A stretch of 64,000 nt of DNA, taken from Aliivibrio fischeri. GTDB lineage: Bacteria > Pseudomonadota > Gammaproteobacteria > Enterobacterales > Vibrionaceae. Where the stretch lies: positions 38,375-102,374 of the forward strand of contig NZ_WOBR01000005.1 of the NCBI RefSeq assembly GCF_009727955.1. Direction: 5' to 3'. A model generated the notes under the pieces. It had not been told where the DNA came from. It saw nothing but the letters and a program-made list of their open reading frames with translations, and did not search any database. Below, piece after piece: positions 28,527 to 36,571 of the stretch. A program made the position numbers and the translations under genes. Positions within the stretch are counted from its first letter, which is position 1, and every line of letters starts with the position of its first letter.

Positions 28527-28635
28527 AGAATTTTAACCTTTTGATTTTGAATTGATTTCTTATTTTACAATGACTTATATTTTCTTGTTACTGTATATAT
28601 AAACATATAATTCAATATAAAGGTATTTTTTTGAG
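28527..28635. promoter_or_regulatory. phage left end: integrase arm sites and near-LexA box
   Basis: This stretch between the att core and the int stop is closely repeated at 63,135-63,243. It contains CTGTATATATAAACAT at 28,591-28,606, one base off the LexA consensus CTGT-N8-ACAG. Just beyond it, at 28,642-28,651, is TGTAGTCATT, a 10-mer found at the same relative place at every element end here and so a probable arm-type integrase site. It now serves as the upstream region of xthA. Confidence 0.55.
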
Positions 28636-29676
28636 TCATTTTGTAGTCATTTTTTGACTGTGATACAAAGGGTTGAGCTCAATGGCATCATTTAGATGAT
28701 CTGGTGAAAAGTGAGCGTAAACCATTGTTTGCTTAATATCCACATGCCCAAGGATTTTCTGTAATACAATGATATTGCCACCATTCATCATAAAATGAGA
28801 AGCAAAAGTGTGTCTTAGTACATGTGTTGCTTGTCCTTTGGGTAAATCAGGAAGAGCTGTGGTAAGCCATTTGTGGGTTACGCCATAGCAGCATGTAAAT
28901 ATTCGGCCAGATGTTGGTTTATAAATTTCACTATATAGTTCTTCTGAAATAGGAACTGTTCGATTTTTTTTACCTTTCGTTTGAGTAAAAGTTATTTTGT
29001 ATGGTGAGATTTGAGAACCTTGCAAATTAACAGCTTCCATTATGCGAGCACCTGTAGATAAACAAATTTTGAAAATGGCAGCCAACTGATCTGCAATAGG
29101 GCTTTTATTTATAATTTTAAATAACTCATCAATTTGCTCGTGAGTTAAGAACGCTAATTCATGCTCATTTTTTTTAATTTTCTTAATGCCATGAATAGGG
29201 TTAGGTTGCAGCCATTCTTTAATCTCGATTAAAAAATTAAACATGCTTTGTAGTATTAGTAGATCGAAATTATGAGAGCTAGAAGAAAGTTCTTCACCAT
29301 GACGGCCATTATGCTTTGATATTGTTTTTCGAGCTGCGCGATATTGAACAAAATCAGCAGGGGTTAATGTTCTTGCTAGGGGGTTTAGCATTTGTTCACT
29401 AATTATTTCCAACCGACGTTTAACATGAGCACCAGATTTAAGTTGCTTACCATGTAATTGAAACCATATATCAATAAGAGCAGATAGACGTCGATTATCT
29501 GACTTTTCTGCAAGCCAAGGTTTATCGTTTGATTCAATTAAAATAAATTTTTCATAAGCAAGCGCTTCGCCCTTAGTAGCGAAGCGTTTTCGAATTCGTT
29601 TACCTTTACGTCCTTGAGGGTAAACATCACAAAGCCAAGGGTTCTTTTTTCCGTCATCTAATTTACGAACTGTCAT
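28636..29676 (-). CDS. int: tyrosine-recombinase integrase
   Basis: This 346-residue phage integrase catalyses insertion and excision. The core-binding SAM-like domain occupies about 60-160 and the catalytic domain about 170-335, with STGARIMEA (Arg), HVLRHTFASHF (H-x-x-R) and LGHVDIKQTMVYAHF (His and the nucleophilic Tyr). The frame is open 19 codons further upstream, but that extension runs through a LexA box and would not resemble integrase N-termini; the ATG at 29676 gives MTVRKLDDGKKNPWL, the usual Arm-domain start. Its 3' end reaches the left attachment region. Confidence 0.93.
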   Translation of the reverse strand: MTVRKLDDGKKNPWLCDVYPQGRKGKRIRKRFATKGEALAYEKFILIESNDKPWLAEKSDNRRLSALIDIWFQLHGKQLKSGAHVKRRLEIISEQMLNPLARTLTPADFVQYRAARKTISKHNGRHGEELSSSSHNFDLLILQSMFNFLIEIKEWLQPNPIHGIKKIKKNEHELAFLTHEQIDELFKIINKSPIADQLAAIFKICLSTGARIMEAVNLQGSQISPYKITFTQTKGKKNRTVPISEELYSEIYKPTSGRIFTCCYGVTHKWLTTALPDLPKGQATHVLRHTFASHFMMNGGNIIVLQKILGHVDIKQTMVYAHFSPDHLNDAIELNPLYHSQKMTTK

Positions 29677-29692
29677 ATATAGCACCAAATAA

Positions 29693-29708
29693 CTGTATAT
29701 ATAAACAG
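29693..29708. promoter_or_regulatory. LexA (SOS) box at the int promoter
   Basis: CTGTATATATAAACAG matches CTGT-N8-ACAG exactly and lies 17 bases before the int start codon. It predicts that integrase is repressed by LexA and induced by DNA damage, in step with cleavage of the LexA-like repressor at 34,390. Confidence 0.7.
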
Positions 29709-29850
29709 TACAAAATTGTGAGTAAAGGTTCAATGTTTTAAGTTGCGATTATCGAACAGGTCAATATATCTTCTTTTCACTATAATTGGTTGAGCTTAAT
29801 ATTTTAGTGCTGCGGTAATGAGCGAAGTTTTGTGAGTTCTGGTATTTAAT

Positions 29851-29880
29851 AAAAAAGGAGCTTATTAGCTCCTTTTTTTA
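29851..29880 (-). terminator. terminator after the membrane-protein gene
   Basis: A 12-bp stem (29851-29862 with 29867-29878) with a TATT loop and flanking A/T runs. Confidence 0.85.
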
Positions 29881-29920
29881 TTCAAAACGAAATAGAAAAG
29901 ATGTGATTCTTGCGAGGGGA

Positions 29921-30520
29921 TTATTTTTCATCTTCTTTAGTATTGATACTTTCTACGTTAGCGTTTTTTTCTTGAGGTGTAGTATTCATTACATTTGCAG
30001 AAAGTTCTTGTAGTTTTTTAACAAATACATCCCAATTGTACCCGCTTATACCCCCGATAGCTAAGTAACCTAGAGTGGCGGTTGTTTCTGGATTAGTATT
30101 TCCTGTTGAAACTGATTGGTTAGTTAAAACAACCAAACCACTTTGCAACATTGCAAATATAAGTAAACCAATTATAAGAGCAAGTATTGGTGCTAAAATG
30201 AAGCCCGAAAGATGGTCAATATCGAAAGCCTTATCAATAGCTTTGTAGCGGTGAAAAGATGTAATACCTAGAACGGCACAGCCGAGTAAAGCTCCAAGCA
30301 TTGTAAATAATAGGTTGTAGACTGGCGGTGGTAACGTGGATGTTTCTGGAGTAATAGACCAAAGCCAAAATATAGATGAAAATCCGTTAATCCACCCATC
30401 GATAAGTAACCAAATTGAAAATAATGTGTAAATAACAATGTAAGTCGGTACTAAGAAGGTTACGAAACAGCATTTACTTTTTTTAATTGTCTCGATGTTA
30501 TTATCCAAGTGAGTCTCCAA
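29921..30520 (-). CDS. unrecognised multi-spanning membrane protein (cargo)
   Basis: This 199-residue protein has four hydrophobic segments (about 20-45, 68-90, 105-130 and 145-160, the last weak) and a charged, Asn/Glu-rich C-terminal tail of about 40 residues. I do not recognise the family. It sits between int and a divergent two-gene cassette with its own terminator, a position where temperate phages often carry lysogenic-conversion genes such as superinfection exclusion. That role is inference only. Confidence 0.6.
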   Translation of the reverse strand: METHLDNNIETIKKSKCCFVTFLVPTYIVIYTLFSIWLLIDGWINGFSSIFWLWSITPETSTLPPPVYNLLFTMLGALLGCAVLGITSFHRYKAIDKAFDIDHLSGFILAPILALIIGLLIFAMLQSGLVVLTNQSVSTGNTNPETTATLGYLAIGGISGYNWDVFVKKLQELSANVMNTTPQEKNANVESINTKEDEK

Positions 30521-30692
30521 TTTTTGATAAAATAGCTCTAAAGTGTGATATATCTTGTTATAACTAACTATTGGTTATTATAACTCTTTATATGACATGG
30601 TATAGTGTGAAAAAATAAATAATCACAATTAATACTTTGATTTATTTTTAATGAAATCAAGTATATAAAATATAAGAAATGTCTATATTATT

Positions 30693-31103
30693 ATGACTAT
30701 TAACATCGAATATTGTTGGCCAATAGATTTCCCTGAAGATGTCCCATGTAAGGATAAAGTAGTTCCTGCACAAGGTGTGGTCTACCGATTAGTACGAACT
30801 ATTCCACCTAAAGAGATTGACTTTCAAAGACATAGAGATGAAAAACCTAATTATCCTTATACAAGAGAACAGATCCCTCTTTCATATGGGGTTTCATTTT
30901 GGTCAAAATTAGATAAGATTAAGAGAGTTAAAGTTAATTATCCTTGTCCAGAACAGTATGATACTTGGAAAGTTGCAACTGGTAATTTAACGCCTGATTT
31001 AGGTGTAGTACCAGAAGAATTATCGATTAATGGACATATAACTCTTTGGGTTCAAGATGGTGCAGAACCCCATAATTACATTAAAAATGGGGTCACATTA
31101 TAA
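30693..31103 (+). CDS. unrecognised 136-residue protein, first gene of a two-gene cassette
   Basis: This 136-residue soluble protein has no membrane segment and no family I recognise. It is rich in Pro and aromatic residues and contains a repeated short-strand pattern (YCWPIDFPEDVPC, YRLVRTIPPKEIDF). Its stop codon and the ATG of the next gene overlap or abut (both touch 31103), so the two are almost certainly cotranslated. It lies between int and cI, so it should be active in the lysogen if it has its own promoter in the 170 bases upstream. A role as partner or regulator of the DUF6575-like protein is inference. Confidence 0.6.
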   Translation: MTINIEYCWPIDFPEDVPCKDKVVPAQGVVYRLVRTIPPKEIDFQRHRDEKPNYPYTREQIPLSYGVSFWSKLDKIKRVKVNYPCPEQYDTWKVATGNLTPDLGVVPEELSINGHITLWVQDGAEPHNYIKNGVTL

Positions 31104-32413
31104 TGGACGTATTACCGAACAATACGGTTTTAGGTAAGTTAAGGTTTTTTGAAATTTATGATGATTTTTTAGGACCAAAATGTTTTTCTGTGAAGGATGA
31201 GCTAGATTCGCTTTATTTAGTATATTGGAGCGGTGATTATGACGGTGGTGAATGCACAAAGTGGATTTACATGCCAATATCGCAAAAAAAATTGGATGAA
31301 TTACTTCGTGAAGAATCCACTTTTCATCAAGCTTTTGCAGAATCGAAAAGATTGATGGTTATGTCTGTATATTCAGAGGCAAACTCTAAAGCTAATGTTA
31401 TCGAACCTTTTAATATTCATGCTGAAGTAAATTTGCCACCAGAAAAATTCTCTATTGATATTGGTGAATTACAGTCAATTGCACCTGAATCAAAATGGGA
31501 TTTTAATCTTCGTATAGCAAAGAAAAGTAAAGGCGAAACCCCTAATAGTAATGTAGTAACTAAAGTAATTGATGCGTTTAATGAGATAATAGAGTTATTA
31601 ATGAAAGATAATAATTCTAAAAAACGACCAAGTGTTCATCCCTTAAGTGCTGTTTATGGTTCTTTTGATATGAAATTAGGCACTAGTGATCATGCAAGAG
31701 CTACTATTGCAATTGAACAACTGGGAGCTTTATTAAGTGCCCCAAACTTACTTGAAGAAAATTTAAAGAATTTAGAGTTAGACCCATATAGGTTAAAAGA
31801 CCTGCTTGATATAGTAAATTTGCATAAATTGGAACTAACGTTGAAGCCTAAAACTTCAGAGCTATTAAAAGAGCCTGTGGTAATAACTTCAAGCGCATTA
31901 TTACCAATAATTAAGAAGCTTGAAAGTAGCACGGTCACTTTTATTGATTCAAATAAAGTTCCACAAGCAAATGATTTAGATAGAGTTATTGATATTGTAA
32001 AAATTAGATGTGAAGGTGATGAATTACACCATGAAATTATTGATGGGGTTAATTCTGAACGTCAAGTCGAATATTATACTCATGCAGCACGTTGCTTAGG
32101 ATTATTAAATAATAATTTAACAATAGCATCAGCGGGTAGAGCTCTTTGTCATAAGAGTAGTCGTATTGCACAATACCAATTTTTAGCTGATAGAGTTGAA
32201 TCTAGTGATTTTGGTTGTGCTTGGATGAAATGGAGTGGAGTTACTGATATCGGCGGTTTAGACCCTTCCACTTCAGAACAGTTTATTGCTGAATGTGTTA
32301 AAGGGTTACAAGGACAAACAGTTAAAAGACGAGCGAATTCTTTACGAACTTGGTTAACTCTTTTAAAACAATATCGAAGAGCTTACGATGATGTAGTAGA
32401 AATCGACAATTAA
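31103..32413 (+). CDS. DUF6575-like protein, candidate defence component
   Basis: This 436-residue protein has an N-terminal domain (about 8-90) that resembles DUF6575: LGKLRFFEIYDDFLGPKCFSV, LYLVYWSGD, WIYMPISQKKLDELL. The middle is helical. The C-terminal region (about 300-436) resembles winged-helix segments found in restriction-associated proteins (ERQVEYYTHAARCLGLLNNN ... SAGRAL), ending in an Arg-rich tail (KRRANSLRTWL). Function is unknown. It is coupled to the 136-residue gene upstream and converges with the ATPase gene at a shared terminator. Its place in the phage cargo slot suggests a role in conflict between phages; that is inference. Confidence 0.55.
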   Translation: MDVLPNNTVLGKLRFFEIYDDFLGPKCFSVKDELDSLYLVYWSGDYDGGECTKWIYMPISQKKLDELLREESTFHQAFAESKRLMVMSVYSEANSKANVIEPFNIHAEVNLPPEKFSIDIGELQSIAPESKWDFNLRIAKKSKGETPNSNVVTKVIDAFNEIIELLMKDNNSKKRPSVHPLSAVYGSFDMKLGTSDHARATIAIEQLGALLSAPNLLEENLKNLELDPYRLKDLLDIVNLHKLELTLKPKTSELLKEPVVITSSALLPIIKKLESSTVTFIDSNKVPQANDLDRVIDIVKIRCEGDELHHEIIDGVNSERQVEYYTHAARCLGLLNNNLTIASAGRALCHKSSRIAQYQFLADRVESSDFGCAWMKWSGVTDIGGLDPSTSEQFIAECVKGLQGQTVKRRANSLRTWLTLLKQYRRAYDDVVEIDN

Positions 32414-32416
32414 TAT

Positions 32417-32446
32417 AAAAAAGCCTCCATTTTGGAGGCTTTTTTA
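32417..32446. terminator. bidirectional terminator between two cargo units
   Basis: A stem centred on AAGCCTCCA / TGGAGGCTT with A- and T-runs on both sides. It separates the convergent DUF6575-like and ATPase genes, showing that they are independent units. Confidence 0.85.
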
Positions 32447-32450
32447 TTGG

Positions 32451-34385
32451 TTATTTAAATTCTAAATATGTATCTAAAATATCTTTTGATAAAAGTCCCG
32501 GTAACTCATTAATTACTGTGTTTATTAAACAACGCTTTAATCTTTCTTTTTTATCGCGATGGTTGCCTATTTTCATTAATTTATCCCCCCAAACTGATTT
32601 ATATTTCTCTTCTAAGGGATGGCCTTGCATTTCCAGTTGTTGTCTGTGAATTTTTACAACTTTTCCATTAACTAATTCACACTCTACTTGGTCAAGAGTT
32701 TCGCCCCATAATTGTTTTTCAACATGGTCAATAAGAGTTTGTAAGTTTACAGTGCTATGCATAGCATTTTTGATATCTAAAGCATTGTGATATTGAGGAA
32801 ACCCTAGTTCGGCAGGAGTAATGAGCCTGTTATCTAATAAGGCTAAGCCAATAAAGTGAGGTTCTAAAATATAATTCTCTATTGTGTAACGATTACCTAA
32901 CCCTAGAATCACAATACCATTTTTTGCTTGGTTATCTGTATCTCTATCTATTAGGCCATATGTGCTACCGCCTCTAGCTCTTAGTGTTTCGACTAAATAT
33001 TTAACATCATCACAGTTTGTATGGTGCTTATTAGGGGTATCATTATTTTTGTGATTGTTTGGAGCAATAAACTGCAATTGAATTGGATGTGAACGATCTC
33101 TAAATAAAATAGAGAACAGTAATTCATGATTAGTAACATCATTAAAACTTTCAACAAAAACCTGTCTGCGATTGTCTACTGAGATTGAAAAACTAGGAAA
33201 TCCTTCAGTCAGTAAGGCTGTCGCATCCTCTAGTGTACATTTTTCCGTCACTCGATTTGTAGCGTTCATTTTGAACAGATATCTAGCAGGAGTACATGCA
33301 ATACTTGCTGGGCTATGCGTAGACATAATTACACTAATGCCACGCTTTTGGACAATTTCTTCTTCAATTAACTCAAGCATGATTTTAGACATTGAAGGGT
33401 GAAGTGGTGCATCTGGTTCATCAAGAATCAATAGTTTAAATGTATCAATACTATCGTTTACATAAATTGCCAGTATAAGCGAAAGAAGTACTTTTTCACC
33501 AGTAGATAGATGAGAGCTATCTACTTTTACCCCGTTTTGAGTGCGATGAATAAATTCACAATTGAATATAGCATGTGCTTGTAAGTCTTTAGGTGTAGTA
33601 ACTGTGTATGGTAGCTCTAGTTTATTAAGAGCATTATCTAAAGAAACCCAAGGTGGCTCAGAGTATTTGTCTATAAATTCTTGTTCAGTTAATGGTGTAG
33701 ATGTCACTAAATTGTGTTGTCCTGCATCGCGGTATAATCTGTTATTCAGATTTTCGATCCACAACATTTGATATCGCATAAATATTTCTGAAAGTGCCGC
33801 TGTAAACAGATCCTCATTTTCTGTATTTAAAGGAAGGTTACTCTTTTTTACAATACTTAAAAATTCACTTTGTGAAAGCTTACTAAGCTCTAAGTTTTCA
33901 ATTTTAAAGAAAGCTTCAAGTAACTCAACTTTGTGCAGAGGCCTTTTAGAACGACCCACTCGTCGAGCGTTTTGTTGATATTGTTGTATAATTTTGGTTA
34001 TTTTTGGATTTTGTTTTATAGCGTTAAATAATTGGTTTGATCGTTGGCTATGAGATGAATTATTAAATGCTATACTCTTCGTTAATGTTTGATTAGCTTG
34101 AACAACGTATCCCCAGAGTTCATTAGCGACTTGATTTAAGGTTTGAGGATCAAAGGCCGCACTGAGTTTTGGTATTAATTGACCAAAGCCGATATATTTT
34201 ATCTGCTCTTTTGTGATCGGTCGGTCATGTATGGTAATACTTGTTGAGCCATTGGCTATAGATTGGAATAGGTGAGATTTACCACTTCCGTTTTTGCCAG
34301 TGATTACGGCTAACATTGGTAATTCCCCAGTAACATCCGCCGGAATGCACCCAGAAGTAGTATTTACAGTATATTTAATTATCAC
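32451..34385 (-). CDS. ATPase-TOPRIM/DUF4435 fusion (PARIS- or OLD-like)
   Basis: This is an ABC-type ATPase fused to a TOPRIM-like C-terminal part, 644 residues from the GTG at 34385. Visible are Walker A GKNGSGKS (about 30-37), signature LSTGEK (about 293), Walker B LLILDEPDAPLHP (about 318), H-loop STHSP, then VESFND (Glu, about 411), YGLIDRDTDN (D-x-D, about 480) and YTIENYILEP. The last three match DUF4435/TOPRIM nucleases, as in AriB of PARIS; AriA is an ABC-type ATPase and fused forms are known. OLD-family nucleases are the alternative. The GTG has AGAAGG 9 bases upstream and lies 4 bases after the cI stop; an ATG inside cI (34439) is less likely. It is read with cI, so it should be made in the lysogen. 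Confidence 0.72.
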   Translation of the reverse strand: MIIKYTVNTTSGCIPADVTGELPMLAVITGKNGSGKSHLFQSIANGSTSITIHDRPITKEQIKYIGFGQLIPKLSAAFDPQTLNQVANELWGYVVQANQTLTKSIAFNNSSHSQRSNQLFNAIKQNPKITKIIQQYQQNARRVGRSKRPLHKVELLEAFFKIENLELSKLSQSEFLSIVKKSNLPLNTENEDLFTAALSEIFMRYQMLWIENLNNRLYRDAGQHNLVTSTPLTEQEFIDKYSEPPWVSLDNALNKLELPYTVTTPKDLQAHAIFNCEFIHRTQNGVKVDSSHLSTGEKVLLSLILAIYVNDSIDTFKLLILDEPDAPLHPSMSKIMLELIEEEIVQKRGISVIMSTHSPASIACTPARYLFKMNATNRVTEKCTLEDATALLTEGFPSFSISVDNRRQVFVESFNDVTNHELLFSILFRDRSHPIQLQFIAPNNHKNNDTPNKHHTNCDDVKYLVETLRARGGSTYGLIDRDTDNQAKNGIVILGLGNRYTIENYILEPHFIGLALLDNRLITPAELGFPQYHNALDIKNAMHSTVNLQTLIDHVEKQLWGETLDQVECELVNGKVVKIHRQQLEMQGHPLEEKYKSVWGDKLMKIGNHRDKKERLKRCLINTVINELPGLLSKDILDTYLEFK

Positions 34386-34389
34386 TTTC

Positions 34390-34995
34390 TTATACCTTCT
34401 GCCCAGCCCACACAACTTCACCGATGATTTCAAAATCAAAGGTAGTCATTTCTTTTCTTGTTAATTCCCATTTCTCGTAAGTTTCATTGTCACTCACAAT
34501 ACTTAAACCTGCTTTGGTGAATTGAAGGCGTTTGACCATCAATTGACCATCGAAACGGAAAACATAAATTCCATCACCTGTGAATTCTTCAATGCGGTTT
34601 ACCATTATTACAGCTTGATTCTGTAGTGTTGGAGTCATGCTATCGCCACGAACGGGCATCAAGAATATATTGTTTGGTCGCACACCAATTTCATTAGTGA
34701 TGAAATTACGACTAAAAGCGATGCCTTCAGGTTGATTTTCTTGAACAACTAATGCGCCAGATCCTGCACTCACTTCTACATCATAAAAATCTAATTCAAT
34801 ATATTTTGATGTTGAGTTTATTGAACCATCGGCAATTTGTTTGGCTTTGATAAAAATTCTTTCAGGAATTTTTCCACGTATACGCCATGTTTGAACAGTA
34901 TTTCTTGCCACACCTAAACAAGTTGCTAATTCCGTATTCGTCGATGTATTTGTGAGCATTTTAAGCTCTTCCAATTGTTGATCGATCTCTGACAT
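34390..34995 (-). CDS. cI: CI-type repressor, HTH plus S24 (LexA-like) peptidase
   Basis: This 201-residue lysogeny repressor has an N-terminal helix-turn-helix (ELATCLGVARNTVQTWRIRGKIPE, about 22-45) and a C-terminal S24 peptidase domain with the Ser in MPVRGDSMTPT and the Lys in LMVKRLQF. A linker (EVSAGSGALVV) offers an Ala-Gly-type self-cleavage site. RecA-stimulated cleavage during SOS is the known behaviour of this class. It faces the cox operon across a 298-base control region, the classic CI/Cox switch of P2-like phages. Confidence 0.92.
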   Translation of the reverse strand: MSEIDQQLEELKMLTNTSTNTELATCLGVARNTVQTWRIRGKIPERIFIKAKQIADGSINSTSKYIELDFYDVEVSAGSGALVVQENQPEGIAFSRNFITNEIGVRPNNIFLMPVRGDSMTPTLQNQAVIMVNRIEEFTGDGIYVFRFDGQLMVKRLQFTKAGLSIVSDNETYEKWELTRKEMTTFDFEIIGEVVWAGQKV

Positions 34996-35293
34996 TTAGA
35001 CTAATCCTGTTGAATTATTAACAATAGGAGTAAATAACTGTTGACTGAAAATCAAAAGCGATCAAAGATTAGCTCGAAAGGATGATTTTGAAGTCAAATG
35101 TAAACTCTATTCGTTGTTATATGCGTTTATTTGGTTATATACGTAAGAATCGCACACGTTTAACTTCAAAACAAACATATAGATAACTTTTGAATGCATT
35201 TGTGAGCAAGTGCGGGAGAAAGGAGTGGGCAATCAACTAAGGTTCCAGCCAGTTGTGATTGCCCGTGAACAAAATGAAGCTAAGAGGTGATAG
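34996..35293. promoter_or_regulatory. CI/Cox switch region
   Basis: This region lies between divergent cI and cox. Next to cI is an imperfect dyad (about 34,999-35,021, CCTGTT...AACAATAGG). Further along are two direct 10-mers, GTTATATGCG (35,116-35,125) and GTTATATACG (35,134-35,143), spaced about two helical turns, which could be repressor or Cox sites. Just before cox is a long hairpin, listed separately. Operator assignments are inference. Confidence 0.5.
35227..35264 (+). promoter_or_regulatory. leader hairpin upstream of cox
   Basis: A 12-bp stem (GGGCAATCAACT at 35,227-35,238 pairing with 35,251-35,264 around a 2-base bulge) closes a 12-base loop, 30 bases before the cox start. It has no T-run, so it is not a plain terminator; it may control translation or stability of the early transcript. 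Confidence 0.5.
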
Positions 35294-35695
35294 ATGAAAG
35301 AACCTTATGTTCTTGAAATTTCAGCGCCTTACGTCACTGTTGAACGTTACGTTGAAATAACAAAAAAGAACAAAAACACGGTCTTAAAGCATATCCGTGA
35401 AGGCAAAATTCCGGTGATGCCTAAAAGTGGCAATAAGGAAATGACCCTTATTAACTTAGCTCTATTAACTAAAAATGAGGCAATAAACATGGATCAGTCA
35501 ACAATCATTATCGCTATTGCTGCACCGTACGTTACGACAGAGCGATATGCAGAAATATCAGGTATTAAGCCCGGTACTATTGAAAGAAAGATTAGTGCGA
35601 AAAAGTTTCCAGTATTGCCTAAAGAGGGCTCACGTGAACTTAATCTTATTAACCTTGCTTTGTTAACTAAACATGCTTTAGAAGCCAAGTTTTAG
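35294..35695 (+). CDS. cox: Cox-like regulator made of two tandem HTH repeats
   Basis: This 133-residue protein is first in the early operon, where P2-like phages carry the Cox repressor/excisionase. It consists of two clearly duplicated units: APYVTVERYVEITKKNKNTV ... LINLALLTK (about 11-60) and APYVTTERYAEISGIKPGTI ... LINLALLTK (about 77-127). Each looks like a MerR/excisionase-type DNA-binding unit. P2 Cox has only one such unit and acts as an oligomer, so this one may be a covalent dimer. The AGAGGTGATAG before the ATG is a good ribosome site. Confidence 0.72.
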   Translation: MKEPYVLEISAPYVTVERYVEITKKNKNTVLKHIREGKIPVMPKSGNKEMTLINLALLTKNEAINMDQSTIIIAIAAPYVTTERYAEISGIKPGTIERKISAKKFPVLPKEGSRELNLINLALLTKHALEAKF

Positions 35696-35730
35696 TTTAC
35701 GTTTCATTTGCTACCTGTTGAGTATCTGAT

Positions 35731-36270
35731 ATGTCCGATAAAACAACAATGTGCGATTTTCGCGAATCCAAACAAAAGGCATTTGAAGAAGCATGTTATG
35801 CCTTCCGTGGTAACGAAAACATGACGGCAATTGCTGAGTCATTAAAAATGTCACCAACAATGCTTCGAAATAAACTTAATCCTGAACAACCGCACGTTCT
35901 TACTTGTGTAGAAATGGTCATGGTTGCCAAAGTTTCAGGTGATTACACTATCGTAAATTGTTTATTACGTGGACTTGGTGTTGTTACTGCGAATGTTCCT
36001 ATTGATGCAAGTGAAGAGACTTTTGCTAAACGAGCATTAGAGAACTCTATGTATGCAGGGGACTTGGCAAAAGAAGCGCTAGATCATGCAGGTCAAACTC
36101 GAATTACTCACCAAAGCAAACAAACCATTATCAAAAAAGCCCAAGCCTCAATAGGAAACTTAGTCTTACTAATTAACGATATTGAAGGACGCACACCCAA
36201 TGCGGTTTCTTATCTTTCTATGGGCGTGGATTTTATTACTTCTGGTGCACCATTGCCGGGATTTGCATAA
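35731..36270 (+). CDS. cII: CII-like phage regulatory protein
   Basis: This 179-residue protein of the phage CII family seen in K139-like phages has an N-terminal helical DNA-binding part (FRGNENMTAIAESLKMSPTMLRNKLNPEQPHVLTCVEMV) and a helical C-terminal half. It lies second after cox. It probably influences the lysis-lysogeny decision; the family is not homologous to lambda CII. Confidence 0.8.
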   Translation: MSDKTTMCDFRESKQKAFEEACYAFRGNENMTAIAESLKMSPTMLRNKLNPEQPHVLTCVEMVMVAKVSGDYTIVNCLLRGLGVVTANVPIDASEETFAKRALENSMYAGDLAKEALDHAGQTRITHQSKQTIIKKAQASIGNLVLLINDIEGRTPNAVSYLSMGVDFITSGAPLPGFA

Positions 36271-36280
36271 GGATTTAATT

Positions 36281-36571
36281 ATGAGTCAAACAAACTTAAA
36301 TGAATCGACACGTGATATTCAATTGATTATCAGTTCTATAGCTGGGATGACGTTGGACGCACCACCATCATTAATAATTACGTTTAATATTTATTCTAAC
36401 ACTTCAGGAATTAGTGTGGTTGTTTGGGAAGATACGGTAGGGGGAAAAACATTACTTCATAAAACGGTTTATCTCAATTGGAAAAATTCGCTTGAAGATG
36501 CTGTTGAGTTAGAAAGTAAATTAGCTGAATTAATCATTGAAGCAAGAGATAACGCAGAGGTGGCAGCATGA
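36281..36571 (+). CDS. unrecognised early protein, 96 residues
   Basis: This small soluble early protein has the pattern of a beta-rich N-terminal half and a C-terminal acidic helix (ELESKLAELIIEARDNAEV). The ATG at 36281 has AAGGA upstream; the frame's extension into cII is ignored. The stop overlaps the next start (ATGA), so it belongs to a coupled early operon. No function recognised. Confidence 0.7.
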   Translation: MSQTNLNESTRDIQLIISSIAGMTLDAPPSLIITFNIYSNTSGISVVVWEDTVGGKTLLHKTVYLNWKNSLEDAVELESKLAELIIEARDNAEVAA

